Assembly (NCBI GenBank): GCA_026416455.1
Contig: JAOAFE010000017.1
Coordinates: 1 to 33,676, forward strand
Source of the DNA: Syntrophales bacterium
Lineage (GTDB): Bacteria; Desulfobacterota; Syntrophia; Syntrophales; UBA8958
DNA length: 33,676 nucleotides
Direction: 5' to 3'
Shown: in pieces, positions 6,731 to 14,830 of the stretch
How the letters are laid out: the number at the start of each line of letters is the position of its first letter
How positions within the stretch are numbered: the stretch's first letter is position 1
Position numbers and translations under genes: made by a program
Notes under the pieces: model-generated
Told to the model about the DNA's origin: nothing
What the model saw: the letters and a program-made list of their open reading frames with translations, nothing else
The model's database searches: none

Positions 6731-7711
6731 ATGACGCGCACAAGAAACAACGAAGAAGCAGTGATTATCGTAGAAGTGTCACCGAGAGACGGCTTACCCG
6801 TCGTCTGCGGGGGCGCGTCAGTAGTGGAAAAAGTAAATTATATCAATCTCCTCACCCAGGCAGGCATTAAATACGTAGAAAGTGTTGCCTTTACCCATCC
6901 TCGCCTGATACCTGAGACGGCTGATGCCGAAGAGGTCATGGCGCGGTTAGATAAAAGGCATGATGTGACCTATATTGGCCTCGTCCCTAATGAAATCGGT
7001 TGCCGCCGAGCCCTCATCTCCGATGTGGACGATATCCTTACGCTCGTGGCCGTTTCGGATACGTTTAATCAATTGAGTGTCGGCAGAAGCCGCCGTGAAA
7101 CGATCCATAAAATTTTACCTTCCATCTTCGAAGTTACGCATAAACACAAAAAGAATATCAGGAGCTATCTCATGACCGCCTTCGGTTGTCCGTACGAAGG
7201 GGAAGTGGCAATCGATGAGGTAATTCAACTATTTCTCACCCTCAGTTACATGGGAGCAAACGAGATAGTCTTGGTAGACTCGACGGGGATGGCCAACCCC
7301 AGACAGGTTAAGGAGCTTATAAGAAGACTTTTGGCTTTAGAAGGACGGGCAAATTTAGGGGTTCATTTCCATAATACACGTGGGGCAGCCATAGCCAATT
7401 GCATGGCTGCTTACGAAGCGGGTGTTCGTACTTTTTATACCTCCATCGGAGGGATGAGCGGTACTCCCTACGGTGCGATGGAGTTGGCATTCGGTTACTG
7501 GAATGTGCCCACAGAGGATTTGGTCCACCTTTTTGAAATTATGGGAATTTCGACGGGTATTGACCTTGACCAACTCCTCAGATGTGTTGAAAAAGCTGAA
7601 TCAATTGCAGGAAAACCCTTGCCTGGGCATATACTTAGGGCTGGCCCCGCTTGGAAAAAAACGACCGCCCCCGTCAACCTGGAGGGTATCGCTTATCGTC
7701 AGCTGCAGTAG
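6731..7711 (+). CDS. HMG-CoA lyase-like protein (DRE-TIM family) lacking the catalytic cysteine
   Basis: This 326-aa protein belongs to the HMGL/DRE-TIM metallolyase family. It has the entry motif EVSPRDG (R19, D20), a GCPYEG segment at 152-157, and the metal-binding HxH in VHFHNTRG (H212, H214). The loop that carries the catalytic cysteine in HMG-CoA lyase (GGLGGCPYA) reads GGMSGTPYG, with threonine at T245. A standard HMG-CoA cleavage mechanism is therefore doubtful, and a related aldol-type lyase or condensing role is possible. The ATG at 6722 abuts the GGGGA, whereas the ATG at 6731 lies 9 bases from it, so 6731 is preferred. It is the first gene of the sigma-54-driven plus-strand operon. 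Activity on 3-hydroxy-3-methylglutaryl-CoA would suggest leucine/isovalerate breakdown. Confidence 0.82.
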   Translation: MTRTRNNEEAVIIVEVSPRDGLPVVCGGASVVEKVNYINLLTQAGIKYVESVAFTHPRLIPETADAEEVMARLDKRHDVTYIGLVPNEIGCRRALISDVDDILTLVAVSDTFNQLSVGRSRRETIHKILPSIFEVTHKHKKNIRSYLMTAFGCPYEGEVAIDEVIQLFLTLSYMGANEIVLVDSTGMANPRQVKELIRRLLALEGRANLGVHFHNTRGAAIANCMAAYEAGVRTFYTSIGGMSGTPYGAMELAFGYWNVPTEDLVHLFEIMGISTGIDLDQLLRCVEKAESIAGKPLPGHILRAGPAWKKTTAPVNLEGIAYRQLQ

Positions 7712-7740
7712 GTGTTTGTATACAAAGGAAACAGATGTCC

Positions 7741-7783
7741 CCCCGTGAGGGGAAACCAAAAACAGGGACCGGACAGCTCGGTC
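7741..7783 (+). other. Two small hairpins in the 97-base leader before the acyl-CoA dehydrogenase gene
   Basis: CCCC-GTGA-GGGG (7741-7752) is a 4-bp stem closed by a GNRA-type tetraloop. GACCG (7767-7771) pairs with CGGTC (7779-7783) around a 7-base loop. Both lie upstream of the AAGGAGG that serves the gene at 7809. No T-run follows. They may affect processing between the first and second genes of the operon; no known riboswitch was recognised. Confidence 0.3.
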
Positions 7784-7808
7784 ATGGAAGATAATAAGGA
7801 GGATTGGC

Positions 7809-9638
7809 ATGGAATACAAATACGACATCAGGGATTTGAAGTTTATCTTAAAGGAGTGGCTACCTACGGAAGAAGTAGCCTCGTGCGAGCGATTTAAGGA
7901 CACTTTCAGCATGGACGATATTGACATGCTGCTTACTGAAGGCTTCAAAGTGGCTAAGGAAGTGCTCCATCCCATCAATGCCCCGGGAGACAAAATAGGC
8001 GTCAAGTTCGAAAATGGCAAAGTAACTCCTGTACCAGGATTTAAAGAGGCCTATCAGTTTCTCCAACAGAATGGCTGGGGGTCGACTAGTGAATGTATCA
8101 TGATCGAAACAGGTATGCCCCTTATTATGTACAAGGCGATCTTTGAAATGAACACGGGAGCCTGTCCGGCCCTCACCTCTTGTATCAAACTTACCAGTGG
8201 AGCCGCGAACTTACTGTTAAGGTTTGGGACGGAAAGGGACAAGGAATTATTCCTGCCCAAAATGTTTTCCGGTGAATGGCAAGGCACCATGTGCCTGACG
8301 GAGCCGAACTATGGCTCCGACGTGGGAGATATAATAACCCGTGCCTACCCCACAGAAGATCCACGTATTTACAAGATAAAAGGCACTAAGATGTTCATTA
8401 CCGCAGGGGACCAAGGGCACTGTGAAAATACCATTCATATGGTCCTCGCCCGCCCGGAAGGGGGTGCCCCCGGTTCACCAGGTATCGGTCTTTTCATCGT
8501 ACCCAAAATCTGGGTCAACGAGGACGGAAGTTTAGGAGAGCCCAACGATGTAACAACGGTGAGATTAGAACACAAGATGGGGCTCCACGCCCAGGCGACG
8601 GCCATGCTCAATTTCGGAGACGAGGATCGCTGTCGAGGCATCCTTATGGGTCCACCACCGGATGCCAAAGGACGATCGCAGGGGCTCGCCATGATGTTCT
8701 ACATGATGAACGAGTCTCGTATTGGTACCGGTCACAATGCCAACTCTCAAGCCGCCGCAGCTTATTACTTCGCTTCTCAATTTGCCCAAGAGAGAATTCA
8801 AGGGAGGCCCTTCGGCATCAAGGATGCTGACCGCGTCCCCATCATTAAACACGAAGATATAAGACGGATGCTTCTCGATATGAAGTCGCACGTGGATGGT
8901 ATCAGAGCCATGATCTTTAAGGGCTTCTACTATCTAGACATCGAAGCCAACAGCTCTAATAAAGAGTGGGCGGAAAAATGTGGAGATTATGCGGCTATTC
9001 TTACGCCTATCATCAAGTGCTATGGTTCTGAAGCCTCTCTCGGTGTCATCGCTCAGGCGATTCAGGTACTAGGTGGGGTTGGTTACACCCAGGAATATCC
9101 CGTTGAGCAGTACTTGCGGGATTCAAAAATCCTTACCATCTGGGAAGGCACATCCTTCATCCATGCCCAAGACTTGGTGAATCGAAAGATGAGGATGAAA
9201 GGAGGGCAACCTTTCCGGGAGTGGATGGCAGAGGTGAGAAGCTTTGCAGAAAAAAATAAAAATGCCGAAGGATTTACCCGAGAGATGAATAAACTCCTTA
9301 AGGGGTGCGATTGTATGGAGGAGGTGGCGACCATCTACGACCAGTGGTACGCCAACATGAAAGAGAAAAGGCCCCTCATCCCTCTCTATGCTATGAAAGC
9401 CCTCTTCGTTTATGCTCAAGTATACGTAGCTTATTGTCTCCTAGAACAGGCCCTCATTGCTGCCAAGAAACTGGCATCCTGCGATGACTATGATCGGGTT
9501 TACTATGAGGGGAAAGTTGCCACCGCTCGGTATTACGCCAATAACATTCTTCCGCAGGCCTTCTTAACGACGGAGATGATCAGAAATGAAGATGACACGG
9601 TCATTTCGTGCCCGGAAGAGGCCCTCATTGTACGGTAA
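7809..9638 (+). CDS. Long-form acyl-CoA dehydrogenase (609 aa)
   Basis: This belongs to the roughly 600-residue acyl-CoA dehydrogenase group that includes DmdC-like enzymes. The core has MCLTEPNYGSDVGD (161-174), FITAGDQGH (197-204) and the catalytic base E446 in TIWEGTSFIHAQDLV. An additional helical C-terminal region (about 470-609) is typical of this long form. A lead-in of about 40 residues precedes the first helical domain. AAGGAGG lies upstream of the ATG at 7809. Enzymes of this group oxidise an acyl-CoA to its 2-enoyl-CoA and pass electrons to ETF; the substrate cannot be fixed from sequence. It is the second gene of the sigma-54 operon, followed after 21 bases by the hydratase gene. 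Confidence 0.88.
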   Translation: MEYKYDIRDLKFILKEWLPTEEVASCERFKDTFSMDDIDMLLTEGFKVAKEVLHPINAPGDKIGVKFENGKVTPVPGFKEAYQFLQQNGWGSTSECIMIETGMPLIMYKAIFEMNTGACPALTSCIKLTSGAANLLLRFGTERDKELFLPKMFSGEWQGTMCLTEPNYGSDVGDIITRAYPTEDPRIYKIKGTKMFITAGDQGHCENTIHMVLARPEGGAPGSPGIGLFIVPKIWVNEDGSLGEPNDVTTVRLEHKMGLHAQATAMLNFGDEDRCRGILMGPPPDAKGRSQGLAMMFYMMNESRIGTGHNANSQAAAAYYFASQFAQERIQGRPFGIKDADRVPIIKHEDIRRMLLDMKSHVDGIRAMIFKGFYYLDIEANSSNKEWAEKCGDYAAILTPIIKCYGSEASLGVIAQAIQVLGGVGYTQEYPVEQYLRDSKILTIWEGTSFIHAQDLVNRKMRMKGGQPFREWMAEVRSFAEKNKNAEGFTREMNKLLKGCDCMEEVATIYDQWYANMKEKRPLIPLYAMKALFVYAQVYVAYCLLEQALIAAKKLASCDDYDRVYYEGKVATARYYANNILPQAFLTTEMIRNEDDTVISCPEEALIVR

Positions 9639-9659
9639 AAACAAATAGAGGAGGGTGAT

Positions 9660-10442
9660 ATGAGTTACGAAACGATCATCGTAGAAAAGAGAACAGACGA
9701 CAAAATTGCCATCATTACTTTCAATCGACCGGAAGTACGCAACGCTATTAACCCCCAGATGAGGATGGAACTCCTCAAGGCTGTCTCGGAACTGGAGGAT
9801 GACGAAGAGGTACGGGTGGTAATCCTTACGGGAGGAACTAAGATCTTTGCCGCCGGCGCCGATATTGCGGCCATGGTTAACAGCACGGCCATGGAAATGT
9901 TCGGTCCTGCCGCTCTTTGGGATGTAACTTTCAAAATGGAGGAATCTAAAAAACCTTACATAGCTGCTATTGCCGGATTTTGCCTCGGAGGTGGTTGCGA
10001 ACTTGCCCTCGCCTGTGACATTCGCATTGCCGCCGAATCGGCACAGATGGGACAGCCGGAAATTAACATCGGTATCATCCCCGGTGGAGGTGGCACGGTT
10101 AGACTCACGAGGCTAGTAGGCATGGGAAAGGCTTGTGAATTGGTGCTTACTGGCAAACCCATTCCCGCCAGCGAAGCCCTGGCCATCGGTCTGGTCAACA
10201 AAGTGGTTCCAGAAGACAAGCTCATGGAAGAAGCGATTAGTATGGCCAAGTCGATTATCCGACATAGTCCTGTCGCCGTTGGGCTTGCCAAATACGCCCT
10301 CAAGAATGCAGCCGAGGCAGACTTAAAGACGGGCAAATCCATCGAACGGGCTTGCTTCTCCCTTGCCTTCTCAAGCGAAGACCAAAAGGAGGGAATGCGG
10401 GCTTTTTTAGAAAAGCGTAAACCAGCCTATAAGGGCAAATAA
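9660..10442 (+). CDS. Enoyl-CoA hydratase (crotonase)
   Basis: This 260-aa crotonase-fold enzyme hydrates a 2-enoyl-CoA such as crotonyl-CoA to the 3-hydroxyacyl-CoA. The oxyanion-hole region is FAAGADIAAM (63-72), followed by the signature IAGFCLGGGCELALACD (105-120). Both catalytic glutamates of the hydratases are present, E114 and E134 (GQPEINIGIIPGGGG). Length and motifs are those of short-chain hydratases rather than of naphthoate synthases or isomerases. A GAGGAGGGT lies just before the ATG. In the combined pathway it links glutaconyl-CoA decarboxylation (product crotonyl-CoA) to the 3-hydroxybutyryl-CoA dehydrogenase encoded on the other strand. A 3-methylglutaconyl-CoA hydratase role is the alternative if the first gene is a true HMG-CoA lyase. 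Confidence 0.93.
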   Translation: MSYETIIVEKRTDDKIAIITFNRPEVRNAINPQMRMELLKAVSELEDDEEVRVVILTGGTKIFAAGADIAAMVNSTAMEMFGPAALWDVTFKMEESKKPYIAAIAGFCLGGGCELALACDIRIAAESAQMGQPEINIGIIPGGGGTVRLTRLVGMGKACELVLTGKPIPASEALAIGLVNKVVPEDKLMEEAISMAKSIIRHSPVAVGLAKYALKNAAEADLKTGKSIERACFSLAFSSEDQKEGMRAFLEKRKPAYKGK

Positions 10443-10464
10443 CTAAAATGAGGAGTATCGAGAT

Positions 10465-11649
10465 ATGAGAGAGATATACCTTGTTGCCAGTGCGCGGACC
10501 GGCATAGCCAAAGCGGGCAAAAATTCATGGTTCATCAATCTGCGCGCCGATGATATGTCGGCCCTGATTATAAACGAGCTTATTAGAAGAGCAGGTCTGG
10601 AAGATAAAAAAGAGCAGATCGATGATGTCATTTGGGGCGGTACAGCTCTCATGAAGGACATGGGCTCCAACATAGGCCGCTACGCTGGTATTATGGCGGG
10701 CCTTCCCTATAGCGTGCCCGGCTGCACGGTTGACCGATTCTGTGCCTCCGGACTCCAATCCATCGCCTTTGCTATCGCCGCCATTAATATGGGATGGGCG
10801 GATCTCATTCTGGCGGGGGGCGTCCAACACATGACCCATGTTCCAATGGGAACCATGTCCGAACCCAACCCAAGACTTCATCTTTTCTGTGATCCCAATA
10901 TGATATCTATGGGCTATACGGCGGAAATGGTGGCCAGGAAGTACGGCATAACAAGAGAAGAACAAGACGAAATGGCCGTAGAAAGCCACGCCAAGGCGCA
11001 CGAAGCGACGGTCAAAGGTTTATTTAAAGAAGAAATCCTCCCTATCGAGGTAGAAGTACCTCAGGAAGACGGATCCCTGAAAAAGATGATCGTCGATCGC
11101 GATCAGGGTATCCGGCCGGGAACAACCATGGAAGTCTTGGCGAAATTGGAGCCCGTGTTTTTAAAAGATGAAAAAGCAACGGTGACAGCTGGGAACTCAA
11201 GTCAAGTAAATGATGCCGCCGCCGGTGTGGTAGTAGCAAGCGCCGAAAAATGCAGAGAATTGGGTTTAAAACCGAAAATGAGACTGGTGTCCTATGCGGT
11301 GGTGGGAGTTGATCCGAAGTACATGGGCATCGGACCTGCAGTTGCCGTTCCCAAGGCCCTGGAAAGAGCGGGGCTTAAAAAGGAAGACATCGGTCTTTGG
11401 GAGATCAATGAAGCCTTTGCCGCCCAGGCAGTCTACTGCACTAAAGAACTGGGCATCAGACGCCATAAACTCTTAAATCCCCGAGGAAGCGGTATTTCAT
11501 TGGGCCATCCACTTGGTTGTACAGGGGCAAGGATCGCTACAACCATTATGCACGAGATGCCTTATTACGGAGTTAAGTATGCCGTAGAGAGCATGTGCGT
11601 AGGTCATGGCCAGGGTGTAGCAGCCGTGTGGGAGTGGGTCGGAGATTGA
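10465..11649 (+). CDS. Acetyl-CoA acetyltransferase (thiolase)
   Basis: This 394-aa classical thiolase has all three catalytic residues: C93 in VDRFCASGLQS, H348 in SLGHPLGCTG and C378 in SMCVGHGQGVA. The last two positions coincide with the numbering of the well-studied Zoogloea enzyme, so length and spacing are normal. NEAFAAQ is also present. It would split acetoacetyl-CoA into two acetyl-CoA in the last step of the pathway. It follows the hydratase gene by 22 bases and precedes gcdA by 26, clearly within one operon. It is distinct from the thiolase at 3005-4267, which has an insertion in the cap region. Confidence 0.94.
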   Translation: MREIYLVASARTGIAKAGKNSWFINLRADDMSALIINELIRRAGLEDKKEQIDDVIWGGTALMKDMGSNIGRYAGIMAGLPYSVPGCTVDRFCASGLQSIAFAIAAINMGWADLILAGGVQHMTHVPMGTMSEPNPRLHLFCDPNMISMGYTAEMVARKYGITREEQDEMAVESHAKAHEATVKGLFKEEILPIEVEVPQEDGSLKKMIVDRDQGIRPGTTMEVLAKLEPVFLKDEKATVTAGNSSQVNDAAAGVVVASAEKCRELGLKPKMRLVSYAVVGVDPKYMGIGPAVAVPKALERAGLKKEDIGLWEINEAFAAQAVYCTKELGIRRHKLLNPRGSGISLGHPLGCTGARIATTIMHEMPYYGVKYAVESMCVGHGQGVAAVWEWVGD

Positions 11650-11675
11650 AGTAATAAAAGAAAAGGAGGCACGTC

Positions 11676-13439
11676 ATGCGCCGATATTTTGAACAAATGG
11701 AAAAGATCGGACGTCCCCTGCGACCACGCCAGCAGGAAGAGATGAAGGAAAACGCTGCACAGATCGAAGAGATCATGCAGGAAATAGAGAGGGAAGCGGC
11801 CCGGATAAGAGAATTCGGTGTCCCGACGGAGGAACTTCATAAAAGAGGTGAGATGACCGTCTGGGAACGTATAGAATACTTAGTCGATCCGGGTATGTTC
11901 TTTCCCCTGCATACAATTTACGACCCAGAAAACGAGGAATCAGGACAAACGAATGTCGTAGACGGTCTCGCCCGCATAAACGGCAAGTGGTGCGTTTTAA
12001 TCGGGTTCAACAACAAATGGATGGCCGGTGCCTGGATTGCCGGTCAGGCGGACAATAACCTCCGGGTGACGGACATCGCCAAAATCCTTCATTTGCCTCT
12101 CGTGTGGCTCGTCAATTGCTCAGGAGTGAAGTTACCGGAACAAGAAAAGGTTTATGCCAATAGGCGTGGACAGGGCACATGTTTCTTCCGTCACGCTGAG
12201 CTTGAAATAGATGGAATTCCCATCATCGCGGGTATTTACGGGACTAACCCCGCAGGCGGTGGATATCAAGGTATTAGCCCAACCATCCTTCTTGCCCATA
12301 AGAAGGCGAACATCGCGGTAGGAGGCGGTGGTATCGTAAGCGGCATGAGTCCAAAGGGATATTTCGACCTGGAAGGCGCGGAAACAATTATAGAAGCTAC
12401 CCGTCACTTCAAAGCCATTCCCCCGGGAAGCGTAGCGATTCATTATAACGAAACGGGCTTTTTCAAAGCCGTTTACGAAACGGAGACGGCCGTCCTAGAT
12501 GCCATCAAAGAGTGGATGAACTATCTTCCCGCCTACGATCCTAAGTTTTTTAGAGTAGCCGAACCGGCCGAGCCATTATACCCCGCTTCTGACCTTCTCG
12601 CCCTTATACCGGTGAATAAGAAGAAGGTGTACTCCTTCGAGGAGGTACTGGCCCGTCTTACCGATGGTTCAGAACATATGGAATTCCGGCCCGGCTTTGG
12701 ACCGGAGGTGTACTGTGGGCTCGTAAAAATCGATGGGTTCCTGATGGGGGTGATCGGAAATCGCCAGGGGATGATTCCTAACTATCCGGAGTATACAAAC
12801 GAATATCACGCCATTGGCGGAAAGCTTTACCGTCAAGGTCTCATCAAAATGAACGAATTTGTTACCCTGTGCGGCCGGGACCGGGTACCCATTATCTGGT
12901 TTCAAGATACCTCGGGCATTGATGTAGGAGACATTGCGGAGAAGGCAGAGCTCCTAGGCTTAGGGCAATCTCTTATTTACTCCATTGAACAGTCCAACCT
13001 TCCCATGATGCTCATCGTTCTAAGGAAAGGCACAGCCGCGGCCCATTACATCATGGGTGGACCGACAGCAAATAATAACAACGCCTTTACCTTAGGTACG
13101 CCAGCCACAGAAATCAACGTCATGCATGGAGAAACGGCAGCCGTAGCCTCTTACGCAAGAAGATTACTAAAAGAAAAAGACGCGGGAAAATCTTTGGAAC
13201 CGATTATCGAAAAAATGAATGAACTCGTCAGGCATTATGAGGAGACATCTCGACCTTTCTACTGTGCTAAGAAGGGATTTGTAGACGAAGTGGTGAGGTA
13301 TGAGGCCCTAAGAGATTACATGAAGGCATTTGCCAACTGTGTCTACCAGAATCCGCGCTCCTTCTGCCCTCACCATCACATGATGCTACCGAGAATAATA
13401 AAATCGCAAATAACGACGGGGTTACCGAGGCCAAAATAA
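11676..13439 (+). CDS. gcdA: Glutaconyl-CoA decarboxylase alpha subunit (carboxyltransferase)
   Basis: This 587-aa carboxyltransferase has the length of GcdA from Acidaminococcus and closely follows its pattern throughout. Shared features include the opening MRRYFEQMEKIGRPL, GAWIAGQADNNLR, LVNCSGVKLPEQEKVY, IYGTNPAGGGYQGISPT, GGKLYRQGLIKMNEFVTLC, QDTSGIDVG and the ending YQNPRSFCPHHHMMLPR. It moves the carboxyl group from glutaconyl-CoA to the biotin of a carrier subunit; the membrane beta subunit then decarboxylates carboxybiotin and exports Na+. The two acyl-CoA/biotin crotonase-like lobes are intact. AAAGGAGGC precedes the ATG. gcdB follows after one small gene. No biotin-carrier gene is nearby. 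Related methylmalonyl- or methylcrotonyl-CoA carboxyltransferases are shorter or different at the N-terminus, so the glutaconyl-CoA call is preferred. Confidence 0.93.
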   Translation: MRRYFEQMEKIGRPLRPRQQEEMKENAAQIEEIMQEIEREAARIREFGVPTEELHKRGEMTVWERIEYLVDPGMFFPLHTIYDPENEESGQTNVVDGLARINGKWCVLIGFNNKWMAGAWIAGQADNNLRVTDIAKILHLPLVWLVNCSGVKLPEQEKVYANRRGQGTCFFRHAELEIDGIPIIAGIYGTNPAGGGYQGISPTILLAHKKANIAVGGGGIVSGMSPKGYFDLEGAETIIEATRHFKAIPPGSVAIHYNETGFFKAVYETETAVLDAIKEWMNYLPAYDPKFFRVAEPAEPLYPASDLLALIPVNKKKVYSFEEVLARLTDGSEHMEFRPGFGPEVYCGLVKIDGFLMGVIGNRQGMIPNYPEYTNEYHAIGGKLYRQGLIKMNEFVTLCGRDRVPIIWFQDTSGIDVGDIAEKAELLGLGQSLIYSIEQSNLPMMLIVLRKGTAAAHYIMGGPTANNNNAFTLGTPATEINVMHGETAAVASYARRLLKEKDAGKSLEPIIEKMNELVRHYEETSRPFYCAKKGFVDEVVRYEALRDYMKAFANCVYQNPRSFCPHHHMMLPRIIKSQITTGLPRPK

Positions 13440-13458
13440 AGAAAGGAGAATGCAGGTC

Positions 13459-13599
13459 ATGGTAGAAAAAATGCAGTTAGGAGCGTGGGGAGTAGCGCTA
13501 ATAACTTATGCCATAAGTGCCGTCGTATCTTTCGGAGTTGCAGGTGTAATTAAACTTATCTTCGCCACCATCCGATTGCGAAGTGAAAACGGCAAGTAG
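13459..13599 (+). CDS. 46-aa single-helix membrane protein, possible delta (OadG/GcdD-like) subunit
   Basis: This short gene lies between gcdA and gcdB. The product has one predicted membrane helix (about residues 8-36, WGVALITYAISAVVSFGVAG) and a positively charged C-terminal tail (IRLRSENGK). A GGAG lies 10 bases from the ATG at 13459; an in-frame ATG at 13450 is only one base from it. Na+-transporting decarboxylases use a small one-helix gamma/delta subunit to hold alpha, beta and carrier together. Position and topology fit that role, but at 46 aa it is shorter than usual and lacks a long cytoplasmic tail. It has no biotin motif. Function is inferred mainly from context. Confidence 0.68.
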   Translation: MVEKMQLGAWGVALITYAISAVVSFGVAGVIKLIFATIRLRSENGK

Positions 13600-13620
13600 A
13601 CGAAAGGAGCAAAGAGATAA

Positions 13621-14826
13621 ATGGCTGATTTCAATTGGTTGTATCTTTTCCAAGGCATAGCGACGCTGCTGGCAAGTGAACCGGGGATTACCATCGGTCG
13701 ACTCGTCCTCATTGCCTTGGGGTTACTGTTCGTCTATCTCGGTGCCAAGGGGACTCTGGAGCCGCTTATTATGATTCCCATGGGGGTAGGCATGGCAGCG
13801 GTCAACGGAGCTGTGTTGTATCTTTCCGCAACGAAAATGGGAACGATCTTCATCGACCCCATGGTAAGTGACCCAGCCCCTCTTTTGGATGCTTTACAAA
13901 TAAACTTTTTACAGCCCATCTACACCTTCACGTTTAGCAATGGTCTCATTGCGTGCCTCGTGTTCATGGGTATTGGGGTCATAACAGATGTGGGTTTTAT
14001 ACTCATGGCCCCGTTCAGCTCTATGCTCATTGCTATCTGTGCCGAATTGGGAACGATTTTAACTTTCCCCGTCGCCGTCTGGATGGGTCTTACTTTTAAA
14101 GAAGCAGCCGCCATCTCTGTAGTTGGCGGTGCCGATGGACCCATGGTGTTGTTTACCTCCCTCATGCTAGCCAAGCACATGTTCGTTCCCATTACCATCG
14201 TTGCCTACCTGTACTTGAGTCTCACGTACGGAGGCTACCCTTACCTGATTAAGTTGTTCATTCCCCAGAAGTTGAGGGGCATAAAGATGGATTTAAAGGG
14301 TATGCCGAAGGTTACCCCAGGCGAAAAGATTGCCTTTTCTCTCATAACCTGTACGATTCTATGCCTTCTCTTTCCGGTTGCGGCTCCTCTTTTCATGTCT
14401 TTTTTCTTGGGGGTAATTATCAAAGAATCGGGGATAAAGAAGTTTGTAGAATTTCTCGAAGGTCCCGTATTATTCGGTTCTACCTTTTTTCTAGGTCTCC
14501 TACTTGGGGTACTTTGCGAAGCCTCGACCATTCTCAACCCGAAGGTGCTAAATCTTCTTATTCTGGGCATGTTTGCCCTACTTATGTCAGGTATCGGTGG
14601 GATCATCGGCGGCTACATCATGTACTTTATATCCAAGGGCAAATTCAATCCGGTGGTGGGTATTGCTGGCGTTTCCTGCGTCCCAACGACAGCCAAGGTA
14701 GCCCAGAAAGAGGTACAAAAGATAAACAAACATGCCCTCATACTCCCTTACGCGATGGGGGCAAACGTATCGGGAGTAATAACCAGTGCCATTATCACGG
14801 CTATCTTCTGTACAATTTTAAGGTAG
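13621..14826 (+). CDS. gcdB: Glutaconyl-CoA decarboxylase beta subunit (Na+ pump)
   Basis: This 401-aa polytopic membrane protein belongs to the OadB/GcdB/MmdB family, which decarboxylates carboxybiotin and couples this to Na+ export. Family motifs are present: EPLIMIPMGVG (47-57), the Na+/carboxybiotin site VVGGADGPM with D172, the late GVSCVPTTAKVAQKE segment and the terminal NVSGVI helix. It follows the 46-aa gene by 21 bases and has GAAAGGAGC upstream of the ATG. With gcdA it forms the core of a decarboxylase that conserves the free energy of glutaconyl-CoA decarboxylation as a sodium gradient. Confidence 0.95.
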   Translation: MADFNWLYLFQGIATLLASEPGITIGRLVLIALGLLFVYLGAKGTLEPLIMIPMGVGMAAVNGAVLYLSATKMGTIFIDPMVSDPAPLLDALQINFLQPIYTFTFSNGLIACLVFMGIGVITDVGFILMAPFSSMLIAICAELGTILTFPVAVWMGLTFKEAAAISVVGGADGPMVLFTSLMLAKHMFVPITIVAYLYLSLTYGGYPYLIKLFIPQKLRGIKMDLKGMPKVTPGEKIAFSLITCTILCLLFPVAAPLFMSFFLGVIIKESGIKKFVEFLEGPVLFGSTFFLGLLLGVLCEASTILNPKVLNLLILGMFALLMSGIGGIIGGYIMYFISKGKFNPVVGIAGVSCVPTTAKVAQKEVQKINKHALILPYAMGANVSGVITSAIITAIFCTILR

Positions 14827-14830
14827 ACTA

